A stretch of 64,000 bases of DNA, taken from assembly GCF_001618385.1 (NCBI RefSeq), contig NZ_BDCR01000001.1:1116001-1180000 (forward strand). Direction: 5' to 3'. This DNA comes from Paludibacter jiangxiensis (GTDB lineage Bacteria; Bacteroidota; Bacteroidia; Bacteroidales; Paludibacteraceae). This document shows, in pieces, positions 53,861-63,317 of the stretch. Under the pieces are notes generated by a model. The model searched no databases. It was not told the DNA's origin and worked only from the letters and a program-made list of their open reading frames with translations. Both the position numbers and the translations under genes were made by a program. Positions within the stretch are counted from its first letter, which is position 1. Each line of letters starts with the position of its first letter.

Positions 53861-54934
53861 TTATTTTGAAAGAATATTTTGAACACGATGAAAAACAAAA
53901 GCGCATACTCGGGGTGCATATGGTAACATTGCAGTGAAGCATGCTAATAGCATTAAAAGGGCATATCCGTTCCATTGTCGTAGTGTATAAATGATCACAA
54001 ACACACAGAGGTTGAGTACCACAATGACAATGGACGCATGCAGATGGCTGTAGCCTAAAGCCAGATATTTATGATGCAAATGTGTCATATCGGGCGAAAA
54101 GGGCGATTTCTTATTCTTTAGGCGGATGATAAAAACTCGAGCCATATCTCCCAATGGAATAAATACGATTGCCATGGAGAGCATAGGAGCCGCGAAATAA
54201 ACAGATTTACCAGCTGAAAACTCGTTGAATTTTATGGCCATCACGGCGATCAACAGACCGACAATCAAAGAGCCGGTATCGCCCATAAAAACCTTATTGC
54301 GATGACCGAAGAGATTGTAAAGCGAAAATGAATAGAGGGCACCTACAATGGCAGCACAAAGAATAACATACTCCAGATGCCCCCACACGAAGAAGAAAAT
54401 GCCAAACAACAGGGACATTAGAATACCCAAGCCACTGGCCAACCCGTCGATGCCGTCAATCAGGTTAAAGGCGTTGGTCAGTCCCACAATGGTGATAAGT
54501 GACAGGACAACGCTGCTGGTGTAACTCAGCACATCGATGCCGAAGATGCCGTGCAAATGGGTAAAGCGGATATCGCCCAACACAATCAGGATAATGGCAC
54601 ATACTGTTTGTACCCCGAATTTCATCCGGGGCGAGATGATCAGAATATCATCTTTGATGCCGATAAAAAAGAGCATAATAATAGCAGCCAAAATATAGCG
54701 AAGATCGTTATATTCCATACGGCCAATAGCTAATAATACAGCGATAATGATGCCGATAAAGATAGCTACACCACCTAAATTAGGAATCGGTTTCTTATTT
54801 ACCTTCCGTTTATTCGGTTTGTCCATCAGATTCTTCTCTTCCGAGATGCGGACAATAACCGGAATGCTTAGGTAAACCAGAAAACCGCTGATCAGAAGTG
54901 CAGAGGCTAATTGTAATACTATCGATAGTTCCAT
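53861..54934 (-). CDS. MraY/WecA family undecaprenyl-phosphate sugar-1-phosphate transferase
   Basis: 357 aa polytopic enzyme, about ten membrane segments, that starts repeat-unit synthesis by putting a sugar-1-phosphate on undecaprenyl phosphate. Motifs: DKPNKRKVNKKPIPNLGG in the first loop, NLIDGIDGLASGLG, GHRNKVFMGDTGSLIVG, and the His-rich loop FSPDMTHLHHKYLALGYSH. WecA-like rather than MraY, since it is in a polysaccharide locus. A minus-strand TATTTTTG box (complement of 55032-55039) lies about 100 nt upstream, so this gene and the export genes may have their own promoter. Confidence 0.93.
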   Translation of the reverse strand: MELSIVLQLASALLISGFLVYLSIPVIVRISEEKNLMDKPNKRKVNKKPIPNLGGVAIFIGIIIAVLLAIGRMEYNDLRYILAAIIMLFFIGIKDDILIISPRMKFGVQTVCAIILIVLGDIRFTHLHGIFGIDVLSYTSSVVLSLITIVGLTNAFNLIDGIDGLASGLGILMSLLFGIFFFVWGHLEYVILCAAIVGALYSFSLYNLFGHRNKVFMGDTGSLIVGLLIAVMAIKFNEFSAGKSVYFAAPMLSMAIVFIPLGDMARVFIIRLKNKKSPFSPDMTHLHHKYLALGYSHLHASIVIVVLNLCVFVIIYTLRQWNGYALLMLLACFTAMLPYAPRVCAFVFHRVQNILSK

Positions 54935-55031
54935 GCTGTTAGTTATCTAATCGGATTATATTCTACAAACATATACCAGACTTTGTTTTATGAGACATTC
55001 GTAATTAATTCACTAGTTAATATTAATATTG

Positions 55032-55063
55032 CAAAAATACAACAAAACAAACAAGTTGACAAG
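55032..55063 (-). promoter_or_regulatory. Putative promoter of the wecA-like/export gene block
   Basis: CTTG (complement of 55060-55063) and TATTTTTG (complement of 55032-55039) are 20 nt apart on the minus strand. The -7 box is perfect and the -33 box is one base off. It sits within the intergenic gap at the end of the AT-rich cassette. Confidence 0.5.
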
Positions 55064-55080
55064 GTTGCTAAATCGTCGAG

Positions 55081-55899
55081 TTATCTTAATAATTTTCGGT
55101 ATATCAAATTTCCCCAATTCGCAGGCAAGATGCGCACTCCAAAACGGATGGCAATATTTGAAAACATTGTTACTAAGTTTATCATGCCCTGTTGATACAA
55201 AAACCACTGTAATTGGCATTCACTTTGAGCATATTTAATGTTATTGCGCCGCTTAAAGGCATCTTTTCCTAAACGAAAAAACAGTAAGCTTTCTTGTATA
55301 TTATGAAAGATTGCTCCATTTTTAAGCATTTTCATCCAAAGCACATAATCGTCTAATTTGCCTAAAAGCATATAGCCCCCTGCTTCAATGACTTTACTCT
55401 TTTTGAACATAACAACCGGATGGTTCAATGGACAACGGCTTTGAGCATATTTCTTGATCTGTTGATGTTTTTCAGGTACTTTTCTAGTACTCGATACATG
55501 ATCAATCGATTCGTAAAATTCATCAACCCAAGAACTTGCAATGTCAATTGAAGGATTGTTATTAAAAAGACGTATTTGCTTTTCAAACCTGTCAGCCTTG
55601 GAATAATCATCAGTATCCATTCGGGCGACTAGTTCGTGCGAACAGTGTTTTAACCCTTCATTTAACGCAGGACCTTGTCCGATATTTTTGTTAATTTGTA
55701 CAATTCTTAGTGTATCTGGATATTGTTTTTGGAATTTATCAATAACCCTTTGCTGGTTATCCGTTTTTTCTCCATCAATAACAAGCACTACCTCAGTGGG
55801 AGGATAGGTTTGCTCGAAGATGCTTGTCATTGCTTGTTCAAAAAAGAAAGGATCATTGGTTACATATAATGAAATCAATACTGAAAATGGAGTGTCCAT
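55081..55899 (-). CDS. Glycosyltransferase family 2
   Basis: GT-A enzyme of 272 aa from ATG 55899 (MDTPFSVLISLYVTND); two codons upstream another ATG is open. Nucleotide-binding start SVLISLY, VVLVIDGEKTDNQQ, and the DxD region in ARMDTDDYSKADRFE. No C-terminal membrane segment, so it is a cytoplasmic or peripheral enzyme adding one sugar to the repeat unit. Last gene of the AT-rich cassette, 8 nt after the reductase gene. Confidence 0.9.
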   Translation of the reverse strand: MDTPFSVLISLYVTNDPFFFEQAMTSIFEQTYPPTEVVLVIDGEKTDNQQRVIDKFQKQYPDTLRIVQINKNIGQGPALNEGLKHCSHELVARMDTDDYSKADRFEKQIRLFNNNPSIDIASSWVDEFYESIDHVSSTRKVPEKHQQIKKYAQSRCPLNHPVVMFKKSKVIEAGGYMLLGKLDDYVLWMKMLKNGAIFHNIQESLLFFRLGKDAFKRRNNIKYAQSECQLQWFLYQQGMINLVTMFSNIAIRFGVRILPANWGNLIYRKLLR

Positions 55900-55907
55900 G
55901 TGCAAAT

Positions 55908-56810
55908 CTATGATAAATAACCTTTATAATATGTTTCAATGTATTCTTCCAATGCAACTCGCCAGTCTCTCATTAGGTTTATATTTCGAATATTCAGTTT
56001 TCTATCTACAAGTCGCTCGCAGGCTGGCCGTTCTGCAAAATATGTATCTTTGAAATAGTCGGATGACACAGAAATTAATTTTACCTTTTTGTGTAATTGT
56101 GTTATTTTTAATAATTCTTCAGCTACTTCAAAGCGACTGGTTTGTCCTCCGCATACCATATTGTACAAACCCCAATATTGATTTTCTAATAAAGCTTTTA
56201 CGTTGTTGGCAAAATCTTGTGTGTATGTCGGAGTTCCATCTTTGTCATCTACAATATATAGTTCTTTGGCACCATTTTTTAATTGTTTCATGAGCTTTTG
56301 AATAAATTTTTTATCTTTTGAAGGGCCTGCGCCCATCATCCAACCGGCTCTACATACCAAAAATCGCTTTGCATTCTCTACTACGAACCTCTCTCCCATG
56401 TATTTAGACCGGGCATAGACTCCTAGCGGATTAGGGGTGTCCCAATCATCGTATGATTCTTTCTTGCCATCGAAGATGCCGGCAGTGGAAATGTAGAGTA
56501 AAGGGATATCTAATTCATTAGCGATATATACTGCATTTTCGACAGACATGGTATTCGTAGCATAGGTATCATCGGGATTTTGTTCACAATATTCTAAGTC
56601 GGTATAAGCTCCCAAGTGGAATAAATAGTCAGGGGCGAACTCTTTAACCTGTTTTCGATACTCGGATAAATTTCTAAAATCCAAAAAGCTTAGCCATTCT
56701 GCATTCACATCTTTATCTGTGCAACGAATGTCATATTCATTTTTAAAATTTTGATAGAATGCTTCTCCTAGCATTCCTCCACAACCTGCAATGTAAATTT
56801 TCTTTTTCAT
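55908..56810 (-). CDS. RmlD-like dTDP-4-dehydrorhamnose reductase family protein
   Basis: 300-aa extended short-chain dehydrogenase. NAD(P)-binding GCGGMLGEAF at 9-18, catalytic Y-x3-K in VYARSKYMGE, and a Thr/Ser before it in YISTAGIFDG. It resembles RmlD and other nucleotide-sugar reductases. A partial rmlB at the right edge makes dTDP-L-rhamnose or a related dTDP-sugar the simplest guess, but rmlA and rmlC are not seen here. Its start overlaps the end of the upstream glycosyltransferase gene by 4 nt. Confidence 0.82.
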   Translation of the reverse strand: MKKKIYIAGCGGMLGEAFYQNFKNEYDIRCTDKDVNAEWLSFLDFRNLSEYRKQVKEFAPDYLFHLGAYTDLEYCEQNPDDTYATNTMSVENAVYIANELDIPLLYISTAGIFDGKKESYDDWDTPNPLGVYARSKYMGERFVVENAKRFLVCRAGWMMGAGPSKDKKFIQKLMKQLKNGAKELYIVDDKDGTPTYTQDFANNVKALLENQYWGLYNMVCGGQTSRFEVAEELLKITQLHKKVKLISVSSDYFKDTYFAERPACERLVDRKLNIRNINLMRDWRVALEEYIETYYKGYLS

Positions 56811-57547
56811 ACGTTTTTGAATTTATTCACTATTAAATCATGCATTTTTTGACCTAACGTTGATATTATTATTCTGTGTAAATATTTTTTTAATTTATAT
56901 ACTAGTCCTTTTTGAGCCCAACTAACTTCAAAGTGGTGTATTGTATAAGTTTCTGAGGTAATATGTATTTGCTTAGTGTGATAATTTTTGGGTGAAAAAT
57001 AATGAGCAGGATATAAAGTTAATCCGGCATTATTTAGTACAATGCTGTCTGATATATTTTTAGGCAGAGAATAGTCCTTGTCTAAAATCTCTCCCATAAT
57101 TCCAGGCAGCGGACGCATTTCAAGTGTTCCATCTGATTTTATAAAATGTTTGTCTTTATAATAGTCCAAACATTTTTTTACCCATTCCATTCCTTGTCCA
57201 GCTCCCATTACTGCGGGTTCTAAACATCCTGCGGTTTCAAACCCCATAAAAGAAGTTTGTTCTAAAAGAGGTGAAATATCCTTGATGACCTCTATATCGC
57301 TATCTAGATATATTCCACCTTCAGTATAAAGAGCATAGAGCCTTATATAATCTGCGGCAAAAGCATATTTTTTATTTGCATAGGCTTCTTTTACCCAAGG
57401 AATATTCTCAATGTTAAACTTATTTTTATCCCAAAGCACAAATTCATAATCTGGTAGATACCTTTGCCATGAAGCTATGCATTTTGAAATTAATTCCGGA
57501 TAAGGCTCGTCACTGAGCCAGCAGAAATGGATTTTTTTTGGTATCAT
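56807..57547 (-). CDS. Capsular polysaccharide synthesis glycosyltransferase (DXD sugar-binding type)
   Basis: 246 aa from ATG 57547 (MIPKKIHFCWLSDEPYPE); the stop codon of the upstream gene shares one base with this ATG (TAATG), which supports the choice over the longer frame to 57589. The Gly_transf_sug family signature is seen: IPKKIHFCW at the start, YAFAADYIRLYALYTEGGIYLDSDIEV with the DxD. Related to OCH1-like and toxin-type GT32 enzymes. It transfers one sugar in repeat-unit synthesis. Overlaps the RmlD-like gene by 4 nt at its end. Confidence 0.88.
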   Translation of the reverse strand: MIPKKIHFCWLSDEPYPELISKCIASWQRYLPDYEFVLWDKNKFNIENIPWVKEAYANKKYAFAADYIRLYALYTEGGIYLDSDIEVIKDISPLLEQTSFMGFETAGCLEPAVMGAGQGMEWVKKCLDYYKDKHFIKSDGTLEMRPLPGIMGEILDKDYSLPKNISDSIVLNNAGLTLYPAHYFSPKNYHTKQIHITSETYTIHHFEVSWAQKGLVYKLKKYLHRIIISTLGQKMHDLIVNKFKNV

Positions 57548-58578
57548 TAAGACTTTATTTTTGTATATGCAAGAGCTATTTCTTCCCAATTTGAAGGCAT
57601 TTCATGTTGAAGAAATGCCTTATTTTTGTTTTGTATCCTTAGAAAACTATCATTGTTAAAAGAATTCAGAGCACTTGAAATTATGCTATGAGCCTGATGA
57701 GGTTCAATGATTATGCATGTATGATATAGTTCATTTGTGACAAAAAGGCCACTTGTAGAAATGACACAAGTCCCATTTGCTAGAGCAGCTAATAAAGAGC
57801 CTCGTCTTTCTGATGCCCCGTCAGGAAATGGCAAGTACACAATTTTTGTGGAATTAAGTATTTCAATGACCTCCTTTTCTGGTTGGTTAGTATATAAATT
57901 GATCTGATATCTATGCGCTAGTTGTTCTATTTTTTTGAAATATTCAACATATTCAGGCACAATTTGTCCAGTTATTGTAATGTTCATATCCATCCATTTG
58001 AGATCTTTTACACATTCTAAGAATTGTTCTATGCCTTTATTTGGTCGAATCTGTCCGAAATACGTTAGATGAATTGATCTATCACTGTACATTCTAAGAA
58101 AGGAAGAAGCCTTTATATTAGAGTGAATCTTTATAATAACTATTTTTGAAATTTTTGCCGGTAAAATTTTTAATATATATTCTTTTTCGTATTGATTTGT
58201 CACAACAATATTAGATGAAAACGCTATGAGGAAAAGAGAATAGAGTTTAGCTCGCCAAGTCCGTTGTGAAAATTCATGCAGCGTTAGAATAATAGTTTTG
58301 GTCGTAAAGACATGGTAATATATGGCTAATATTAGAGGCACAAAGCTCCATTTATAACCCTGAGTTGGATATTGAATATTCAAACGATCTAATTTATATC
58401 TATTTATTTCTTTTATTTTTTTGATTGTAGATATTAAAGACCAATTTGCGCTATAAAATATTTCAAATTGATGAGACATGCTATTAGTTAGATTTGCAAT
58501 ATAGTCTCCAACTCCACAGACGTCAGGAGGGTAAGAACCAGTTATCACCAATATTTTACTTGTATTCATAATTATCAA
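57547..58578 (-). CDS. Glycosyltransferase family 4-like
   Basis: 343-aa GT-B fold enzyme. N-terminal ITGSYPPDVCGVGDYIANL is the usual GT4 start; the C-terminal half has LTYFGQIRPNKGIEQFLE and a degenerate E-x7-E region, PDGASERRGSLLAALANG. Start uncertain between 58578 and 58569 (MNTSKILVITG). It overlaps the polymerase gene by about 20 nt. Strongly AT-rich codon use. Confidence 0.88.
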   Translation of the reverse strand: MIIMNTSKILVITGSYPPDVCGVGDYIANLTNSMSHQFEIFYSANWSLISTIKKIKEINRYKLDRLNIQYPTQGYKWSFVPLILAIYYHVFTTKTIILTLHEFSQRTWRAKLYSLFLIAFSSNIVVTNQYEKEYILKILPAKISKIVIIKIHSNIKASSFLRMYSDRSIHLTYFGQIRPNKGIEQFLECVKDLKWMDMNITITGQIVPEYVEYFKKIEQLAHRYQINLYTNQPEKEVIEILNSTKIVYLPFPDGASERRGSLLAALANGTCVISTSGLFVTNELYHTCIIIEPHQAHSIISSALNSFNNDSFLRIQNKNKAFLQHEMPSNWEEIALAYTKIKS

Positions 58579-59716
58579 ATGTTAGTATTGACTGATATGG
58601 TAAATAGGCTTCTGGATATACACTAAGAGAATTTAGAATTTGCATGAAGCAGTATATTACCAAGATAGGAATTATTAACAATCTTACGGTTTTAGTCATG
58701 TAAGGTATGCAGATTGCAAGCAAGAAAATCTCTATAATGGCAAAATAAGTAGACAACGTTTGTAAGACAGCGAAGCCGTTGAAAGACATATATACTAAAA
58801 TGCCAGCAAAGTATAAATTAAAGAGATATTTTGCAATGTCATATTTTTGATTACGAATCTTTGGAATGTAATAAATGAATAGAACTAAAAATAAACTCCG
58901 TTTTATTATTGCAAACAGGAAATGCTGTGGAGTGTTAATTGTTTCCATTGATTCATTGTCCTGATTTTCTGTGTAATATACAAATTTTATTATAAGAGGA
59001 TTTGACGAAAAAAATAGAGTCGTGAATTTTTCTAGAATAAGCTTTGGTAATTCTATCATACCAAGAAAAAATCCTATAATCCAAAGTGAAATAATAGTCT
59101 TTGTTTTAATCATCGCTTTGGGAATAACAATGCCTATTAATCCAATTATTGCGCTATTATGAAATAAAAGTGCAATAAGTTGTAAAACTGAGTATCTGAA
59201 CCATTGTCTATGATATGTATAGATAAATGCGTACAATAATAATCCAATTGAGATCATGCGTCTATTACTTCCCATAAAATGAGATAGAAAGAAACTAGCA
59301 TAAAATATTAGTAAAGATAGATTTGGATGTGTCGATAAATGTCTAATTAATAGATAAATAATTAAAATTGCGATAAAGCTATCAATGCATAGGAAAAAAG
59401 TATAATTATTCCAAATTGCTTTAGAAATAGCATTTAGGAATACATATCCTAAATCAAAGTGTTCTACACTAAATAAAGATGGTAGATGATCTAAAGGGAG
59501 TGTGTCAAACAATTCTTTATATGAATCCCAATCTGTACCAGTCTTCCACCGAAGCGAAAGAAAGAACCATAAGATGACGCATGAAAAAAATGCGGTGAGA
59601 TATCGATACTTATTTAGATGACATTCAAAGTCAAAGAATAAAAATGATAAAAAGATAATATATAGAATTATATATATCTTTCCATTAATTATTAATTGGG
59701 ATAGTATATCAGTCAT
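58556..59716 (-). CDS. EpsG-like O-antigen/exopolysaccharide polymerase
   Basis: 386-aa protein with about ten hydrophobic segments. It has the features of the EpsG/Wzy group: an early loop with FFLSLRWKTGTDWDSYKELFD (the RxGTDWxxY motif typical of EpsG) and a long loop in the middle. It should polymerise lipid-linked repeat units in the periplasm. It lies between two GT4 genes. Assigned by motif and topology; the linkage formed is unknown. Confidence 0.88.
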   Translation of the reverse strand: MTDILSQLIINGKIYIILYIIFLSFLFFDFECHLNKYRYLTAFFSCVILWFFLSLRWKTGTDWDSYKELFDTLPLDHLPSLFSVEHFDLGYVFLNAISKAIWNNYTFFLCIDSFIAILIIYLLIRHLSTHPNLSLLIFYASFFLSHFMGSNRRMISIGLLLYAFIYTYHRQWFRYSVLQLIALLFHNSAIIGLIGIVIPKAMIKTKTIISLWIIGFFLGMIELPKLILEKFTTLFFSSNPLIIKFVYYTENQDNESMETINTPQHFLFAIIKRSLFLVLFIYYIPKIRNQKYDIAKYLFNLYFAGILVYMSFNGFAVLQTLSTYFAIIEIFLLAICIPYMTKTVRLLIIPILVIYCFMQILNSLSVYPEAYLPYQSILTFDNYEYK

Positions 59717-59727
59717 GATAAAAAAGT

Positions 59728-60894
59728 CTATTTCATCTTATTCTCTGAATAGTTTATTGACGATAGTAAATTCTCCCAATCATCTGTAATTTTTGTAAGT
59801 GAAAATTTTTCAACATTAGTTGTTGACCATTTAGAATATTGGTTACGAAGAGCCTCATTGCTCATTAATAGCGATAACTTCTCTGCGAATTGTTTTTTAT
59901 TAAATGATTTTATGATCAGATCAGGGTGGACTATATCAGTGACAGCTCTAAAAGAATCAAATGCCATTGGTATTGCACCAAATTGCGAAGCCTCTATTAA
60001 GGATAAAGGCAATCCTTCGTGATCGGAAACAAGGCAACAGATTGCAGCTCGCTTATAAAATGGCTGAACATTTGAGCAAAATCCTTCAAAAATAATACTT
60101 GGGATCTTTTGGGCCTTTTTCATTAAGTTGGCTTTATCCGCTCCATCACCAATTATTCGCAAAGTCCAATCAGGGTGTTGCTCATAAATTTGCTTCCAAA
60201 TATCAAGTAACCTTGAAACTTTCTTTTGTCCTTCACATAATCTTCCAACGTATAAAACTTCATTATATTTCTGATAATTTGAAGGAGAATTTACGCTGAT
60301 AGTCAATGGATTATAAATATATGTCAATTTGCTTATGCTGCACGTATCATGCATAATTAATTGGTTGAACGCTTCAACATATTGAGGTGATAATAAAACA
60401 TATTTATCCGAGTTGTTGTATTCAAAATATCGACGCTTTACTTGGATATGTCTGATGTGAGTCATGTATATGGGCCAAATCAGAAACTTGATAAGACCTT
60501 TAACGCTGTTTGTTGCGATACTGGGTTTTTCAACAATTTCATTATGGTGAACAGTGATTACTGGAATTTTACAAATTGCACCAATTTCTGAGCAAAGGTG
60601 CATCAAAATCATAGAATTATTGTGGTAAATTAGAACCTCAAATTTACCAGAAATTACTAATTTATGCAGATATTCTTTATTCTCCCTTGCTATTTTGTGT
60701 TTCGAGTTCGGAAACGTTTTTATCTTAAGTTTGTCAATATCTAGAAAGGAATAATCTTGTCGATTAATGGGTGCAAAATATGTAATAATTGTTACTTTAT
60801 GACCCCTGCTCGCTAAAGAGTTGGTAAGTAACAACGCAACTTTTTCTAGTCCTCCTAGATGTTGAAAAGAATGACAAGCAACTAAAATATTCAT
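59728..60894 (-). CDS. Glycosyltransferase family 4
   Basis: 388-aa GT-B enzyme. N-terminal ACHSFQHLGGLEKVALLLTNSL has the GG-E donor motif. The C-terminal domain has VLYVGRLCEGQKKVSRLLDIW and the E-x7-E active region SDHEGLPLSLIEASQFG. Probably cytoplasmic face of the membrane. Low-GC and tightly spaced (11 nt) with the polymerase gene. Confidence 0.92.
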   Translation of the reverse strand: MNILVACHSFQHLGGLEKVALLLTNSLASRGHKVTIITYFAPINRQDYSFLDIDKLKIKTFPNSKHKIARENKEYLHKLVISGKFEVLIYHNNSMILMHLCSEIGAICKIPVITVHHNEIVEKPSIATNSVKGLIKFLIWPIYMTHIRHIQVKRRYFEYNNSDKYVLLSPQYVEAFNQLIMHDTCSISKLTYIYNPLTISVNSPSNYQKYNEVLYVGRLCEGQKKVSRLLDIWKQIYEQHPDWTLRIIGDGADKANLMKKAQKIPSIIFEGFCSNVQPFYKRAAICCLVSDHEGLPLSLIEASQFGAIPMAFDSFRAVTDIVHPDLIIKSFNKKQFAEKLSLLMSNEALRNQYSKWSTTNVEKFSLTKITDDWENLLSSINYSENKMK

Positions 60895-60928
60895 TTCTTG
60901 TAAATAATTATGGTTGGCTCCAAAAATA

Positions 60929-61948
60929 TCATTTTAATTTGTTCGGCGCGAAAAAGACATAAAGGGAACAGAATTTTATAAAAAATATAATATTTGTCAG
61001 AAATAGAAATGTTTTCAATTTATTTCTCATTCCCTTCGTGTGGTTCAAAATAGAAATTTTATAGCCACTTGTGCAAAATTCCGAGTTGGCATCTAGAATA
61101 ATTTTTAAAATTGAAGATGAATTAGAAAAAGAATGTTTGTTTTTGCAGAAGGCGATACAGCGCGTTATAAAAGTTTCTACTCGCGCAATTTTAATCATTA
61201 GAATATCGTCTTTTGCTGTAAACTGTGATATAACAAGCTTCTCTAATCGAATGTCAGTTTTTAACCAGTCAAAATAATTTAAGGTGATCTTTTTTGTTAT
61301 GGCATTAGGATTGCCTTGGAAATAATAAAATTTACCAGTGCAAAATACGACTTTATTAGCTTTTAATAGATTTACTCTAGTTGTATATTCGTCAGCATTC
61401 GTAGAAAAATCAAACCATCCTGAAGATATTAGAGAATATCGAGTTAAATAAAACCCATGTATTCTCCATCCTATGCTAAGGAGAAAAGCTTCTTTCCCAG
61501 TTAAGCTTAAGTTGTAGTTTTTGTTAGGAGGATAAGTACATTTATCCTCTTGAACCAAATTGTTATTATACAATAAATACATTTCAGGAATGATAATATC
61601 AGCGTCAGACGTAATGGCTCTGTTTACCATGCTTTCTAACAAAGCTTTGTCTAGAATGTCATCTTGGGACATATAAAAAACATAATCTCCTTTTATAAAT
61701 GGCAAAGCATAGTTCAACGATTTTGGTACGCAGCCCTCATTTAATTTTCGAAATAATCGAACTCTGTTATCCGTCTTGCTAATATCCGAAATTAATTCGT
61801 AGCTCTTGTCATTAGACTCATCATCAATACAAATTAATTCAAAATACGGGTATGTTTGCTGAATGACAGAATTTAAGCTTTTCCTTAAATATTTTTCGCC
61901 ATTAAATACTGGCATCAATATTGAAACCAATGGGGTGTTTTGAATCAT
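60929..61948 (-). CDS. Glycosyltransferase family 2
   Basis: 339 aa. Start SILMPVFNGEKYLRKSLNSV, then FELICIDDESNDKS, and the metal site in YMSQDDIL. A hydrophobic segment near the C-terminus (FLFLTNIIFFIKFCSLYVFF) may anchor it to the membrane. Adds one sugar of the repeat unit; specificity unknown. Confidence 0.9.
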   Translation of the reverse strand: MIQNTPLVSILMPVFNGEKYLRKSLNSVIQQTYPYFELICIDDESNDKSYELISDISKTDNRVRLFRKLNEGCVPKSLNYALPFIKGDYVFYMSQDDILDKALLESMVNRAITSDADIIIPEMYLLYNNNLVQEDKCTYPPNKNYNLSLTGKEAFLLSIGWRIHGFYLTRYSLISSGWFDFSTNADEYTTRVNLLKANKVVFCTGKFYYFQGNPNAITKKITLNYFDWLKTDIRLEKLVISQFTAKDDILMIKIARVETFITRCIAFCKNKHSFSNSSSILKIILDANSEFCTSGYKISILNHTKGMRNKLKTFLFLTNIIFFIKFCSLYVFFAPNKLK

Positions 61949-61992
61949 GTGTTATATTAAATAAGTATTTCAAAGAAAAAGGGACTATATTG

Positions 61993-63258
61993 TTAATGCC
62001 AAATCCTATATTTTTTACAGTAAAAATATGCTGCCAGAGTGACAAATATCTCTGTAAATAAAGTGACAATAGATATATTTATAATGGAAAAGCATGAAAT
62101 CAAATATAAGCAGGTGACTTGGATGAAATAAAAAAACGCTCCTCCAGCAATGATTTTACTAAATGTTCTTGTATATCCGAATGGAATTAATATCTGAATA
62201 GCAAAAATATTATTCATTGCAATAACCGGGACTGTTGTCGCTAAGATACATGTTGTTAATTGTGAATCTATCATTTGCCGTCCTCCAAAAAAGAGGATGA
62301 TATATTTTGACATTAGAATTGCGATTGTTGAGAGTATTGTATTGCCTAATAATGACAATTTAAATATTTTCTTTATGAATATAATATTTTTCTCTTTACT
62401 TATTTTTGGAAATATGCTTTGATTTAGTATGCTAAGAGGTTGTTTTAAAAGAGTTGTAATTTTTTCTGCAAGATCATAATAAGCAACCTCTGTCATGCCT
62501 AAAAATGTGCCTGTTATAATCTTATTGGCGTTAACATATATGCTAGCAGAAGCACTTGAAATAAAAATGGGAACTGAATCTATAAAATAATATCGCAATG
62601 TTGATATCTTTTGCCATCTGAAAGAAATATTATGTCGGACGAAAATAAAATACAAAGAAACAGCCCCAGCCACAATAGCTCCGATACCATAGATAGCTGG
62701 AATTAATAAAAAATCAGATGATTGGTGGATTAATACAAAAATCAGAAACACAAAAATGAGCCTACTTATTAATGTAATGAAGGTTATATATTGCATTTTT
62801 TCAAGGCCTTGGTAATACCATATAGGAAAAATGACCTCATAGACACATGCCCACATGGAAACGAAAAAAAGAATTTCATATCCCCGGGTTCTGGGAATCC
62901 AGAATAATAAGACGCTTAAAATAATAAAAGCAATTACGAGCAACAGGCTCTTCAAAACAAAAACACTACTTACAATTTCACTGAGCTTTTTTTTGTCATC
63001 TCTGTAAATGCTAACAAATCGTGTCGCTGAAATATTAAATCCAAAACCTACCAATATAACCAAATAATTTACGATTGCTTGAGCAAAAACAACTGTTCCG
63101 AATGTCTCTTTCCCAATTACACGTATTAGGTATGGGTAAGTTGCTAATGGTATTAAAAGATTTATAAGTTGCAATGCCGATAAATAAGAGAAATTTTGAA
63201 TTATAGATTTATTGTTAGACAGTTTTTCTATTATAGTATTTTTCGTGATCAGCATCAA
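61993..63258 (-). CDS. Wzx-type oligosaccharide flippase
   Basis: 421-aa polytopic membrane protein, about 12 segments, of the polysaccharide biosynthesis (MATE-related) family. N-terminal region NFSYLSALQLINLLIPLATYPYLIRVIGKETFG is the common start of this group. It moves undecaprenyl-diphosphate-linked repeat units to the periplasm for the EpsG-like polymerase. Very AT-rich. First gene of the cassette after rmlB. Confidence 0.92.
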   Translation of the reverse strand: MMLITKNTIIEKLSNNKSIIQNFSYLSALQLINLLIPLATYPYLIRVIGKETFGTVVFAQAIVNYLVILVGFGFNISATRFVSIYRDDKKKLSEIVSSVFVLKSLLLVIAFIILSVLLFWIPRTRGYEILFFVSMWACVYEVIFPIWYYQGLEKMQYITFITLISRLIFVFLIFVLIHQSSDFLLIPAIYGIGAIVAGAVSLYFIFVRHNISFRWQKISTLRYYFIDSVPIFISSASASIYVNANKIITGTFLGMTEVAYYDLAEKITTLLKQPLSILNQSIFPKISKEKNIIFIKKIFKLSLLGNTILSTIAILMSKYIILFFGGRQMIDSQLTTCILATTVPVIAMNNIFAIQILIPFGYTRTFSKIIAGGAFFYFIQVTCLYLISCFSIINISIVTLFTEIFVTLAAYFYCKKYRIWH

Positions 63259-63317
63259 TAATTATTTTTTGCATTATTATTTGTCGGAGCTAGTATGAAA
63301 AACATCGATAAAATATT

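Noticed and set aside
51369..53975. Longer Wza-like protein with 47 extra N-terminal residues
   Set aside because: The extension has no similarity, overlaps the wecA-like gene and hides a good signal peptide that begins at 53834.
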